From Bacteroidota bacterium (GTDB taxonomy: Bacteria; Bacteroidota; Ignavibacteria; Ignavibacteriales; Melioribacteraceae), in NCBI GenBank assembly GCA_021824635.1, contig JAKAKD010000030.1, positions 62,001-126,000 on the forward strand: 64,000 bases of DNA. Reading direction: 5' to 3'. This document shows positions 1 through 9,134 of this stretch, one piece after another; the stretch's first letter is position 1; each line of letters starts with the position of its first letter. Under the pieces are notes generated by a model. That model saw only the letters and a list, made by a program, of their open reading frames with translations. It was not told the origin of the DNA and searched no databases. Both the position numbers and the translations under genes were made by a program.

Positions 1-1723
1 ACTTATCATTGTTGGTAACCGGCAAATTCCACACTTGTGTTTCTTCAAATATCTCAATCACTCTGTTGATATCTTCATTAAGATCAACTGCGTTGAAATT
101 AATGTTCATAATATCGTTTACAAGAATAATATCGTGCGCTGCAAAATCGAGCATTACCTCTCTAATATCATCAAGAGTAATAACGCCGACTAATTTTTTC
201 TTTTCGTCAACGACGGGAAATAAATTTCTCTTTGTATGAGTTATCTTTTCAACTAACTGTCTTAAAGTCATGCCCGGTTTCAAAACAATAAAATCGCTTT
301 CAACTAAATCGCCTACATTCATTTGCTGTATAAAATATTTCTCCTTTTCAGATCTGAACTTTATTCCTTTTTCTGCCAATGCAGTAGTATAAATAGAGTG
401 AGGATGAAAATATTTTGATATGAAAAAGGATAATGCCGTAACAATCATTAAAGGAACAATCAAAGTATAACCGCCGGTAATCTCCGCAATCAAGAATATT
501 CCGGTTAAAGGCGCATGTAGAACTCCGCATAAAACACCCGCCATTCCAACTACAATAAAATTTTGATAGTTAAGTTCGGCAATGCCAAAATAACTCATTG
601 TATGAGCTAAGAAAAAACCTGTTAATGCGCCTATGAAAAGAGATGGCGCAATAATACCGCCGTTTCCACCGGAACCAATTGTCAAAGAAGTAGCTACGAC
701 TTTAGCCAAAATGGTAATTGCTATAAGAATTATTAAAGAAAGATTTTGATCTGCAAACGTATTGAAGAAACTGTTGTCTAAAAGTTGTAAATGATGGCCT
801 GAGAGTAATTTAATTACACTGGAATAACCTTCTCCAAAAAGCGGAGGGAAAAAATAGATCAAGCCGCACAGCAATAATCCGCCTATAATTGCTTTTGTAT
901 ATTGTTTCTTAAATTTTCCAGCCCACTGTTCCAGCAGAAAGGAGACTTTAATAACATATAAAGAAGTAAACCCGCTTAGAACTCCCAACAACATGTAATA
1001 TGGAACTGCATATAGTTGCCATCCTTCTGTTACTAAATAAAATAACTGTCCGCTATAAAGAAATTTTGAAAGAACCGCAGATGATGCCGATGCAATTAGC
1101 AACGGTATAAATGATGAGACAGTTATTTCAGGTAATAAAACTTCAAACGCAAAAATTACACCGGCAATGGGACTATTAAAAATTGCCGAGATACCAGCAG
1201 CCGACCCGCATGCTAATAATAATGTCCTGGTCTGATAGTTTAATTTAAAACTCTTAGCAAAATTGGAACCAATAGATGCACCGATAACAACAATTGGCGC
1301 TTCGAGTCCGGCTGAACCTCCCATCCCAATTGTAACTCCGCTTGTAAGTAAATGAGAAATTATCTTACGCTTCGGTACATCTGCTTTTTTTCTAATTATT
1401 AGATAGATGATGTGGCTTAATCCTTTTTCTATTTTTCCGCCAAATAGAAGATTAACTATAAATACAGATAATAGAATTCCAATTAAAGGTGTTAAAGGTA
1501 ATATGAATTTTAGACCAAGCTGGTCAAGAAATATCCTTGGTTCCTGTTGAAAGAAATGAACCACCTTTTTAAGAAGCACCGCGGCTAAACCTGATAAAAT
1601 ACCGACTAACATACTCGCAAGAACTATAAAGGTCTTGTATTCAATTTTATTACTTAAAAAAGAGATAGCTCTATTTAGAGATTGTTTCACCTTAATTACA
1701 ATAGATTTTGTTAGTTGTATCAA
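1..1723 (-). CDS. ClC-family chloride channel/transporter with CBS domains (3' end outside window)
   Basis: Translating the minus strand gives an unbroken frame that leaves the window at base 1. It has about ten hydrophobic segments followed by a cytoplasmic CBS region. ClC signatures are visible: GMGGSAGLEAPIVVIGAS near residue 130, in place of the classical GSxGPEGP loop, and GSGGNGGIIAPSLFIGA near residue 345, the GxFxP-type loop. The C-terminal part, with NVGDLVESDFIVLKPGMTL and then VVDEKKKLVGVITLDDI, is a CBS domain pair cut by the window edge. Family knowledge: these dimeric membrane proteins carry chloride or exchange it for protons. The start is uncertain: TTG at 1723 has an AAAAAAGG site 7 bases upstream, while GTG at 1690 is an in-frame alternative. 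The substrate anion cannot be told from the sequence. Confidence 0.9.
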   Translation of the reverse strand, partial: MIQLTKSIVIKVKQSLNRAISFLSNKIEYKTFIVLASMLVGILSGLAAVLLKKVVHFFQQEPRIFLDQLGLKFILPLTPLIGILLSVFIVNLLFGGKIEKGLSHIIYLIIRKKADVPKRKIISHLLTSGVTIGMGGSAGLEAPIVVIGASIGSNFAKSFKLNYQTRTLLLACGSAAGISAIFNSPIAGVIFAFEVLLPEITVSSFIPLLIASASSAVLSKFLYSGQLFYLVTEGWQLYAVPYYMLLGVLSGFTSLYVIKVSFLLEQWAGKFKKQYTKAIIGGLLLCGLIYFFPPLFGEGYSSVIKLLSGHHLQLLDNSFFNTFADQNLSLIILIAITILAKVVATSLTIGSGGNGGIIAPSLFIGALTGFFLAHTMSYFGIAELNYQNFIVVGMAGVLCGVLHAPLTGIFLIAEITGGYTLIVPLMIVTALSFFISKYFHPHSIYTTALAEKGIKFRSEKEKYFIQQMNVGDLVESDFIVLKPGMTLRQLVEKITHTKRNLFPVVDEKKKLVGVITLDDIREVMLDFAAHDIILVNDIMNINFNAVDLNEDINRVIEIFEETQVWNLPVTNNDK

Positions 1724-1948
1724 TTAAAAACCTTTTTTCTAAATGTGCCATTTACAGTTTAAAAAAATCTAGATTAATTCTGCAACAGCCATTATTACTT
1801 TCTTTGATGCTGATTAAAAATTAACAAAAAAAAACGAGCGAAAATCCTTTCTAATATTTGATACTACTTATAAACGCTAATAGGTAATAGCATTATTTGC
1901 AATTCCGGAGAGGAGCAACCTGATTGTCTCTTGCCGTAATATTTATTT

Positions 1949-4516
1949 TTAGAATGCGACTTTTATGGTAAGTACGGTTATATCATCATACTGAGGAACT
2001 TTTCCCCGGAATTCATTTAGTTCATCAAGTAAAGTCTTTTCTATTTGAGAGCAGCTATGATTCGAATTGGCAGTCAATAATTTTTCTAATCTTGCTTCGC
2101 CGTAAAATTGGTTTGCCGAGTTCATCAATTCCGTTACTCCATCGGAATAGATAAAGAATAAATCGTTCGGTCGAATCTCTAAAGATTGTTCTTCCAGAGA
2201 CGAATTGAACAGTTCACCCTTGTCTAAACCAACTCCCATTCCAGTCGGTGAGAAGGTGTTACACTCACCGCTGCGGATTCTGATCATACCGGGGTGACCG
2301 GCTCTGCAAAAAGTTATACGTTTTGTTTCAAGATCAAATAGTGCAAGAGACACGGTTATAAACCAGCCCCTTTCAATATTATCGAAAATGTTTTTGTTCA
2401 CATCAACCAAAACATCGCAGGGTGATTTTCCATCGGTGCAATAGAGACGAATCATAGTCTGTAATTTGGACATGTAGAACGATGCACTTAATCCTTTGCC
2501 GGAAACATCTCCTACTGCAACAAATAATTTCTTATCCGATATTTTAATCAAATCAAAATAATCTCCGCCGACATGCATTGCGGGAATCATTTTTCCGGCT
2601 AAATCAAGCCCTTCTATTTTTGGAAAAACTTTCGGCAGCAATGTTTCTTGAATGCGTCTGGCATTTTCTAAATCGCGTTCCATCTTTTGTTTTTCAGTTT
2701 CGGATTCATATAATCTGGCATTCTCTATAGAAACCGCAACCTGATTAGCCGCCGATACTAAAAGATCAATGTCCTTTCCCGAGAATCGAGAACCTGATTG
2801 CTTCAAACCGAATAAAAGAAGACCAATAACTTTCTTCTTTATAAATAACGGTATTACAGTAAATATATCTTCAACTATAAGCCGGTCTGCATCTTCTCCC
2901 CAGATTTCCCTAAAGTCCTGCCTCTCAAGAAGAGGTTTCATTCCAATAGCAGACCGCTTTAGCAAAAAATCTTCTATCAAATTCTTTTTATCATCTATGC
3001 GGAACCAAGAATTGGAAATGCCCTGCTGCCTTTCAAGCCGGTAAATATCTTCATCATCACGAAGAAGCAATCCGAATGTCTTAATCCTGAGTGATTCAAC
3101 AAACATATCCAGAGTAGAATCGAGAATATTTTCCTGACCTACAATGCTGGAAACTTCGTTGCTGAAAGTGAGGAGCCGGGTTTGAAATGCAAACTGCTCG
3201 GGATAAAATTTTTCGGTAAGATAGTCCTGAAACTTGTCTTTCGTAGATTGAAAGACAACAGCAAAAACAACAAATACAATTCCTGCAATTGCGCCCTGAT
3301 ATTCAGTTCCGATTGCCGCGCTTATAGATTGTCCGATCAAATAAATAATTAAGAAATAAATTGCAGCAAGAGCAACTGTTGCGGCACCGTACACAATTGT
3401 ATTTTTAACAACTTCACTTACATCCATCAGAGAATAACGGAATATGGAGTAACCAAATGCTATTGGCAGCAGAGAGATCAATATAATAGGCATGAAATAA
3501 TAAGGATTGTTAAAAACATTTGTAGCAAACTGTGCTGCTAAAGTGGAAGAGAAAACAAGTGCTACAACTGAAACCATATAAGACACGAGAATCACGAAGA
3601 TTGCATTTCGTTCCTGCTTCGTTTGCAATTTAACATAGTTGTAAAATAATAATATCAGCCCGATTATTAGAGAAATGCCTACTAGTAATCCGATTCCGTT
3701 CGTAATCATTGTGTAAATCTTATCATTGCCGCCTTTGCTAAAAACAAAAATTATCTTGGGAGTATAAACAATTATAAAAAGAACAAAGGGACTAAAGGTT
3801 AATGCCCGCCTAAACCATTTTTTGTTAAAAAGTGGAATTTCTTTGGGAAAAAGTGAGAAGAAACGAATTAGCAAGAATGGAAAAAACACACCGCCAATAG
3901 TTATAAAAATGTCAACAGCCATTAGAACGAAAACGTTTTCAAATATAGGATTAGGTACTTGTTGACCCCTGTATAACATATCAATCATAGAATAGAAAGT
4001 GGCGGCAATCCCAACTTTATAAAACGCCATCTGAGTAGTACCTTCGGTCTTAGCCATCACAACAATGAAACCGACTATCATCCAGATAAAAGAGAGTAGC
4101 GCAAACGCAAGTCCGCTGAAGTTTATCAATTTTTTTACAAGTATTTGGACTTCTAGAACTTTACCGTTTTTAAGAATTTTGTATGTGGCGTAATCGCCTG
4201 ACTGAATTTTGTCTAGTGTGCGGGAAGCGACAAGATTGTTTATTAATCTTACGCCGTCTATTGAGAGGAGCTGATCACCATTTCTAATACCGGCATTCCA
4301 CGTAACACCGTTCTCTTTCACTTGATCGAAATATACTTTAATAGAATCACCATCTGCGGATTTTTTTTCGATCCAAAGGCATTCATCGTTAGACTGCGCG
4401 GTAACTTCAAAAATAAAAAAGAAATTGGCTATACCGATTAACAAGAGAACAACTGTGGTTGCAAGAATAAACTTTTTTTGATTTTTGACCCAAAATTTTT
4501 TGAATATCTCTTTCAT
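1949..4516 (-). CDS. PDZ - multi-TM - GAF - SpoIIE/RsbU-type protein phosphatase
   Basis: An 855-residue predicted membrane phosphatase. Order: one N-terminal transmembrane helix (about 15-37), a PDZ-like stretch (about 45-110, with AGIRNGDQLLSIDGVRL), about eight or nine further helices (about 115-430), a GAF-like domain (about 470-610), a charged linker, and a PP2C/SpoIIE domain (about 650-855). The phosphatase metal-binding motifs are intact: GGDYFDL, GDVSGKG, FIYSDGVTE and YDDITVLTI. Family knowledge: such enzymes dephosphorylate phospho-STAS antagonists and so release a sigma factor or other target from an RsbW-like kinase. Both candidate partners lie just upstream (STAS at 6640, kinase at 6203). 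It begins one base after the preceding gene ends, so translation is probably coupled. A PDZ-like extracytoplasmic sensor on an RsbU-type enzyme is unusual. Confidence 0.88.
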   Translation of the reverse strand: MKEIFKKFWVKNQKKFILATTVVLLLIGIANFFFIFEVTAQSNDECLWIEKKSADGDSIKVYFDQVKENGVTWNAGIRNGDQLLSIDGVRLINNLVASRTLDKIQSGDYATYKILKNGKVLEVQILVKKLINFSGLAFALLSFIWMIVGFIVVMAKTEGTTQMAFYKVGIAATFYSMIDMLYRGQQVPNPIFENVFVLMAVDIFITIGGVFFPFLLIRFFSLFPKEIPLFNKKWFRRALTFSPFVLFIIVYTPKIIFVFSKGGNDKIYTMITNGIGLLVGISLIIGLILLFYNYVKLQTKQERNAIFVILVSYMVSVVALVFSSTLAAQFATNVFNNPYYFMPIILISLLPIAFGYSIFRYSLMDVSEVVKNTIVYGAATVALAAIYFLIIYLIGQSISAAIGTEYQGAIAGIVFVVFAVVFQSTKDKFQDYLTEKFYPEQFAFQTRLLTFSNEVSSIVGQENILDSTLDMFVESLRIKTFGLLLRDDEDIYRLERQQGISNSWFRIDDKKNLIEDFLLKRSAIGMKPLLERQDFREIWGEDADRLIVEDIFTVIPLFIKKKVIGLLLFGLKQSGSRFSGKDIDLLVSAANQVAVSIENARLYESETEKQKMERDLENARRIQETLLPKVFPKIEGLDLAGKMIPAMHVGGDYFDLIKISDKKLFVAVGDVSGKGLSASFYMSKLQTMIRLYCTDGKSPCDVLVDVNKNIFDNIERGWFITVSLALFDLETKRITFCRAGHPGMIRIRSGECNTFSPTGMGVGLDKGELFNSSLEEQSLEIRPNDLFFIYSDGVTELMNSANQFYGEARLEKLLTANSNHSCSQIEKTLLDELNEFRGKVPQYDDITVLTIKVAF

Positions 4517-4517
4517 A

Positions 4518-6197
4518 TCATTTTACCTTTATTACAAGACAGGTGATATCATCGGATTGCTCGGCGCCATGAGTAAAATCTTCTACACTAAATCTAATGT
4601 GAGAAAGAATGTTGTTAGAACTTTCTTGATATTTTTTAAGCACAAGTTCTTCAAGTCTTTCATCCGAATATTCTTCCCATTTATCATTCATTGCCTCTGT
4701 AATACCATCGGTAAAAAGAACAATCGCATCTCCGCTTTGAAGCTGAACAACTTCCGAAAGGTAAGGAATTACTGTCTGCATCACACCTAAAATCATTCCG
4801 CCTTTTCTAAGTTTGGTAATTTCTCCGTTTCGTATTAGAAGCGGCGGGTTGTGACCTGCATTCACATAACTAATTTCTTTCTTTTCATTATCAATTATTC
4901 CCCAGAAAAATGTTATAAAACTTCCCATAGTAGTATTCTCCGCAACTAGATCATTCATAAGATTTGTTGCAACAACAAGCGGAAGTTTCATTTTGCAAAT
5001 AGACTTTAAGAAAGCTTGAATGTTAGCCATTAACAAAGCGGCGGGAACACCTTTACCGGAAACATCGGCAATGGCAAACAAAACATTGTTGTCATCGAGT
5101 TTAACAATATCGTAATAATCTCCGCCGACCATACGGGCAGATTTATTAAAAGCTGCTATTTCAAAATTAGAAAGAGCCGGAATTGATTTGGGCAATAAAT
5201 TATTTTGAATATTTCGAGCGGTCTCAAGATCTTTTTCGAGTCGCTGTTTATCAAGCGTTTCCTTAAACAAACGCGCGTTTTCAATAGAAATTATTGCCAG
5301 ACTTCCTACAGAAGACACAAACTCAATATCAGATTGACTATACTGAAGCTCATTAATACGTTTACCTAGTAGGATCAATCCTTTGGTTTCACCTTTAATC
5401 TGCATTGGCACAATCAAATCAACACCAACTTCTGCGAATGGTTTCAATTCTTCGACAAATTCTTTTCGTGTCATCGGCTTAATAAATTGGTTCGAATCAC
5501 AACTTTTAAGTGCAGTTCTAAGATGTGTTTCATCAAATCTATTTTCTAAAAAGCTGAGAATATTTCCCGCGCATGATATTACCGAATATTTAGAAACCAT
5601 CATTTGCCCAATCAAAGAATAGACAAGCATTTTACTAACCATTTCTATCTGCAAAATGCCGCTGAACTCTTTGCTCAAATCGAAAAGTGAGCTAAGCTGG
5701 TTTACTTTAGCGTCAAGGCTGCGATTCGCTTTTTTTAATTTCTCAACAACAATAGAATTTTCTATTGCGGTTGAACCAACATTAAGAATTGTCTTAAGGA
5801 AATTTATGTCTTCGTCTTCGTATGGTTTATTGGTTAATCTCTGTCCAAGAATTATTATCCCTTTAAGTCCATCCGTAGAATGAATTTCATGAAGAATGGA
5901 AAAGTTATTACGCTGAACAAATTCATTTATAAGCCCATCAGATTTATATTCTTCAAATGAGATCTTTGGAAAATTTTCTAAAATTTGTTTTGGAATTCCT
6001 TTTGAGGCACTTATTTCAAGATTATTCCCTTCATTAAAAAGCGCAATCAATCCCTTTGTAGTATGAAATTTTCCAAAACATGTAAGCAGGATATTATTGA
6101 GCGTAAAATTTAAATCGAGTGTTGAATTAATAAGATTGCTGAAATCAACAAGAGCGGAAAAATTTCTAAGGGCGGCATTGTTATCTAATTGTTGCAT
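4518..6197 (-). CDS. Soluble GAF-GAF-SpoIIE protein phosphatase
   Basis: A 559-residue protein with no transmembrane helix, the only soluble one of the three phosphatases in this array. Two GAF-like domains (about 20-165 and 190-320) are joined by a coiled-coil-like stretch, and a second charged linker ending in LEKDLETARNIQNNLLPKS leads into the SpoIIE/PP2C domain (about 350-559). Metal-binding motifs: GGDYYDIV, IADVSGKGVPAAL, LFTDGITEAMN and SDDITCLVI. It is predicted to dephosphorylate a STAS-domain antagonist, with the GAF domains sensing a cytoplasmic ligand or signal that cannot be identified from sequence. Gaps of five bases and one base to its neighbours indicate an operon with the RsbW-like kinase and the PDZ phosphatase. 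Confidence 0.88.
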   Translation of the reverse strand: MQQLDNNAALRNFSALVDFSNLINSTLDLNFTLNNILLTCFGKFHTTKGLIALFNEGNNLEISASKGIPKQILENFPKISFEEYKSDGLINEFVQRNNFSILHEIHSTDGLKGIIILGQRLTNKPYEDEDINFLKTILNVGSTAIENSIVVEKLKKANRSLDAKVNQLSSLFDLSKEFSGILQIEMVSKMLVYSLIGQMMVSKYSVISCAGNILSFLENRFDETHLRTALKSCDSNQFIKPMTRKEFVEELKPFAEVGVDLIVPMQIKGETKGLILLGKRINELQYSQSDIEFVSSVGSLAIISIENARLFKETLDKQRLEKDLETARNIQNNLLPKSIPALSNFEIAAFNKSARMVGGDYYDIVKLDDNNVLFAIADVSGKGVPAALLMANIQAFLKSICKMKLPLVVATNLMNDLVAENTTMGSFITFFWGIIDNEKKEISYVNAGHNPPLLIRNGEITKLRKGGMILGVMQTVIPYLSEVVQLQSGDAIVLFTDGITEAMNDKWEEYSDERLEELVLKKYQESSNNILSHIRFSVEDFTHGAEQSDDITCLVIKVK

Positions 6198-6202
6198 GAC
6201 AA

Positions 6203-6637
6203 TTAGGAAAGATATTTTACTAAAATAACTTGGTTCTTATTTCCGGTAAGGGTAGAGTACTTAACTTCATCCATAAGTTTTTTCATAAGGAACATACCAA
6301 GCCCGCCGGCACGTTTCTGTTTATAGTAATGAATTAAGTCGGGTTCCGGCACACGAGCAGGATCGAAATGATTACCCTCATCGGTTATTGCAATAATAAA
6401 TTTATTGTCTTCGAACTTGATAGTAATGAAAATGTTACCATCGGGAGAATATTTGTAGGCGTGTTTAATGATGTTAGTGCAAGCTTCATCTACAGCAAGA
6501 ATTATTTTGCCGATGGTTTCATCGGAAAACCCGCTTTCTTCTGCAGCAGATCTTGTGAATTCTCTTATCAAAGCAAGATTGTCGGTTGTACTTTTAATAA
6601 GAAGTTCTTTCTCAAATATTTTATTAGAAGAATTCAA
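6203..6637 (-). CDS. RsbW/SpoIIAB-like serine kinase (anti-sigma or switch kinase)
   Basis: A 144-residue HATPase_c_2 protein of the usual RsbW length. The N box is DEACTNIIKHAY (about 56-67), the G1 box is ITDEGNHFDP and the G2 box is GGLGMFLMKKLMDEV. Family knowledge: these kinases phosphorylate a conserved serine in a STAS antagonist and bind a sigma factor or other target when the antagonist is phosphorylated. The likely antagonist is encoded two bases upstream (6640-6993). It is the only such kinase among three phosphatases and three STAS proteins in the window, so it may integrate several inputs; that is inference. The target is unknown, since no sigma-B-type factor is adjacent and the nearest sigma factor is the ECF gene at 10414. 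Confidence 0.9.
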   Translation of the reverse strand: MNSSNKIFEKELLIKSTTDNLALIREFTRSAAEESGFSDETIGKIILAVDEACTNIIKHAYKYSPDGNIFITIKFEDNKFIIAITDEGNHFDPARVPEPDLIHYYKQKRAGGLGMFLMKKLMDEVKYSTLTGNKNQVILVKYLS

Positions 6638-6639
6638 TC

Positions 6640-6993
6640 TTATCCTTGAGAATCAAATTTTTGAAGAGCTTCTTTTTCTTCTTTGAAAAATTCATATAAA
6701 ATTGGAAAGCCGAGTAGATCGAAAATGTTGTAAACATTTTCTTTCATGTTAGAAAACTTGATATCGCCGCTGTTTTCCCTCATTGTTTCAACGTACGCCA
6801 TAAAAACACCAAGCCCGGCGCTGCTGATATACTTCAACTCGTCGAAATTGACCACAACTCTAAACTGACGTTGGTCGAGCAATTTGTTGAAGACATTTTC
6901 GAGCTCCGGCGCGGTATGAGCATCAAGATACCCTTTTACATCAATCACACTTACGGAACCGACTCCTCGTAAGTTGACATTGAAATCCGCCAT
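6640..6993 (-). CDS. STAS-domain anti-sigma factor antagonist (RsbV/SpoIIAA-like)
   Basis: A 117-residue single STAS domain. The phosphorylation loop is KYISSAGLGVF (about 54-64), with the serine in the place modified in SpoIIAA and RsbV. It probably binds the kinase encoded immediately downstream when unphosphorylated and is reset by one or more of the three phosphatases nearby. The gene ends two bases before the kinase start, the classic antagonist-then-kinase order. The C-terminal extension after the domain (FKEEKEALQKFDSQG) is short and charged. Confidence 0.92.
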   Translation of the reverse strand: MADFNVNLRGVGSVSVIDVKGYLDAHTAPELENVFNKLLDQRQFRVVVNFDELKYISSAGLGVFMAYVETMRENSGDIKFSNMKENVYNIFDLLGFPILYEFFKEEKEALQKFDSQG

Positions 6994-7012
6994 TAAATAA
7001 CTCCTACAATTA

Positions 7013-9067
7013 TTATTTTTTTTGATTCCACTTAAAAATTACCAATGTGATATCATCATGCTGAGAATGACTTTGAGAAAAAACTGTTAATTCCTGCATA
7101 ATGTTATTTGAAATTCTATCAAGATTCTCAGAATAATTTTTCGTTAATATAGAATCTAATCTGTCATATCCAAAATCTTCTTCTAATTTATTTTTAGCTT
7201 CTGGAATACCATCGGAATAACAAATTACAATATCATTATTCTTCAATTGAATTTCCATTTCTTTTATTGAAGCGGCAAAACCCGCAGTGTAATCAAGACC
7301 AAGTCCAATGCCTGCTGGTTGATGTCTTTCAATTTTTTCTGAGCTGCAAATATGAACAGGTGTGTGTCCAGCACGGGCAAAATTCATAATGCCAGTCTTT
7401 TTGTTTATAACCCCATAAACTGCGGTAACAAAATTCTTTTTATCAAGACTTCCTTTTAAAATATTATTCACATTAATCAAAAGTTCACGCGGGTTGGATA
7501 TTATTTTAGAGAGAGATTCAAAAATTCCCTTTACTTCCGCCATAATAAAAGCGGCGCTGATTCCTTTACCTGAAACATCAGCTACTACAAATCCTAATCT
7601 ATCGTCTTCAAGTTCAAAAAAATCATAGTAATCGCCGCCGACTTCAAATGCCGGGACAAAGAGCGCAGATATTTGCAGCTGGTCTGAAGTTGGAATTGTG
7701 CTCGGAAGAATTTTTCTCTGAATATCGCGCGCAACATCAAATTCTTTTTCGAGACGTTCTTTTTCAATTGATTCTTCAATCAGTTTTGCGTTTTCGAGAG
7801 CAACTGCAGCATAATCCGCAAAAGCTTGAACTGCTTTCTTTTCGTCCGGATCAAAATTATTATCACGCTGTCTTGCCGCAAAAAGATAACCGTTAACAAT
7901 ACCATGAACTTTCAAAGGCGCAATTGCTATTGATTTGAAATTCTGCTCATGATTTTTTACTGTATGATTTACAATATCATATTGAACAATTTCAATTGTA
8001 TCGTAATCTTTTTCACCGGAACCAAATAGCTGATTTGTAATTCTGTCGGCATCAACAAACCCGATATTACGAACCGAACCGAGTTCAATATTATTATCTT
8101 TCTTAGTGACTAACCAGGCAGAATCTGCGTTGCAGACGCGTGTGGTAATAGTTGTAATCGTTTCTGCTAATTCCTTAAAATCAAAAACTTGAGTGACAAG
8201 TTTTGTAAGATCCATCATGGAAGAAACTTCATCGGCTTTACGGTCAAATGCTTCGGCTGTAGGCAAATGAAATAGAGTTGTAAAAAATATTACTCCAAAA
8301 TTTATTATTCCGTAAATCATTACTAGACTTATAAAAGTATGAAGACCCGGCGAAAAAGCAAAAAGAATTTCGCGCATAATGTTGCTCTCCATTACAATAG
8401 CATAGTCCATTCCGAATAAAATTGAAAGAACAACTGAAATTATTAATAAATAATATTTTTGCTTTTTTGTTAGAAACGCAATCCACGAAACACGTAAAGA
8501 GTTTAAAAATATCAATACAATTGTTACCACATAAAATGAATCTTTGGGATAATCAAAAGTAGGGTCGAACTTTAGAAACAAGTTTGAGATAAAACTTAGA
8601 CCAAAGAATGCAAGCATTGTATTGAAGTATGTGCTCGGATCTTTCTTTTGACGTAGGAAAGATAATTCGCGGAATGTTGAAAAAATATAAACGGTTGCAC
8701 CAATAAAAACAAAATTTAGAAGCACCGAGAAAAGCGAATTGAAAAAACCAAATCCATTACCACTGGTTTGAGAACCCAACAGAGCTTTAACAATTGAGAT
8801 AATGAAAAAGATTAAAGCGGCTAATATTCCGGCATTCAGGACTAATGATAGCGGTGAATCTACCTTTGAATTGAGAAAATCGGATGCATAATTAAAAGAG
8901 AGATAAACTGTGACAAAGACAAGAATTTCATTTCCAATGAAGAGTAATAGCGAATCGTGCTGTGGAAAAATAAGATTTAACAAAAAAAGTAGAATGAATA
9001 CAATAATTGCGTTTTCAAGTCCTCGCGAGCGCGTTAATATTTTAATTCTACTTTGCATTTTCTTCAA
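7013..9067 (-). CDS. Multi-TM - GAF - SpoIIE/RsbU-type protein phosphatase
   Basis: A 684-residue protein. About seven or eight predicted helices fill residues 20-270, followed by a GAF-like domain (about 285-430), a charged linker with LEKEFDVARDIQRKILPS, and a SpoIIE phosphatase domain (about 470-684). Catalytic motifs GGDYYDFFEL, VADVSGKGISAAF, CYSDGIPEAKN and HDDITLVIF are intact. It is likely a membrane-anchored input for the partner switch, upstream of the STAS-kinase pair in the same direction. The TTG at 9067 sits five bases after a GAGAG site; ATG at 9058 is an alternative start with a poorer site. Confidence 0.87.
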   Translation of the reverse strand: MKKMQSRIKILTRSRGLENAIIVFILLFLLNLIFPQHDSLLLFIGNEILVFVTVYLSFNYASDFLNSKVDSPLSLVLNAGILAALIFFIISIVKALLGSQTSGNGFGFFNSLFSVLLNFVFIGATVYIFSTFRELSFLRQKKDPSTYFNTMLAFFGLSFISNLFLKFDPTFDYPKDSFYVVTIVLIFLNSLRVSWIAFLTKKQKYYLLIISVVLSILFGMDYAIVMESNIMREILFAFSPGLHTFISLVMIYGIINFGVIFFTTLFHLPTAEAFDRKADEVSSMMDLTKLVTQVFDFKELAETITTITTRVCNADSAWLVTKKDNNIELGSVRNIGFVDADRITNQLFGSGEKDYDTIEIVQYDIVNHTVKNHEQNFKSIAIAPLKVHGIVNGYLFAARQRDNNFDPDEKKAVQAFADYAAVALENAKLIEESIEKERLEKEFDVARDIQRKILPSTIPTSDQLQISALFVPAFEVGGDYYDFFELEDDRLGFVVADVSGKGISAAFIMAEVKGIFESLSKIISNPRELLINVNNILKGSLDKKNFVTAVYGVINKKTGIMNFARAGHTPVHICSSEKIERHQPAGIGLGLDYTAGFAASIKEMEIQLKNNDIVICYSDGIPEAKNKLEEDFGYDRLDSILTKNYSENLDRISNNIMQELTVFSQSHSQHDDITLVIFKWNQKK

Positions 9068-9134
9068 TAATTCTCTCTTATAAGGGAAAATATGTGTGGC
9101 ACGAGTATATGAAGTTGAATATTGGTCATGAATA

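Noticed and set aside
1-1723. Fluoride riboswitch or fluoride-specific ClC
   Set aside because: No fluoride-riboswitch core was seen upstream, and the loop motifs do not single out the fluoride subgroup.
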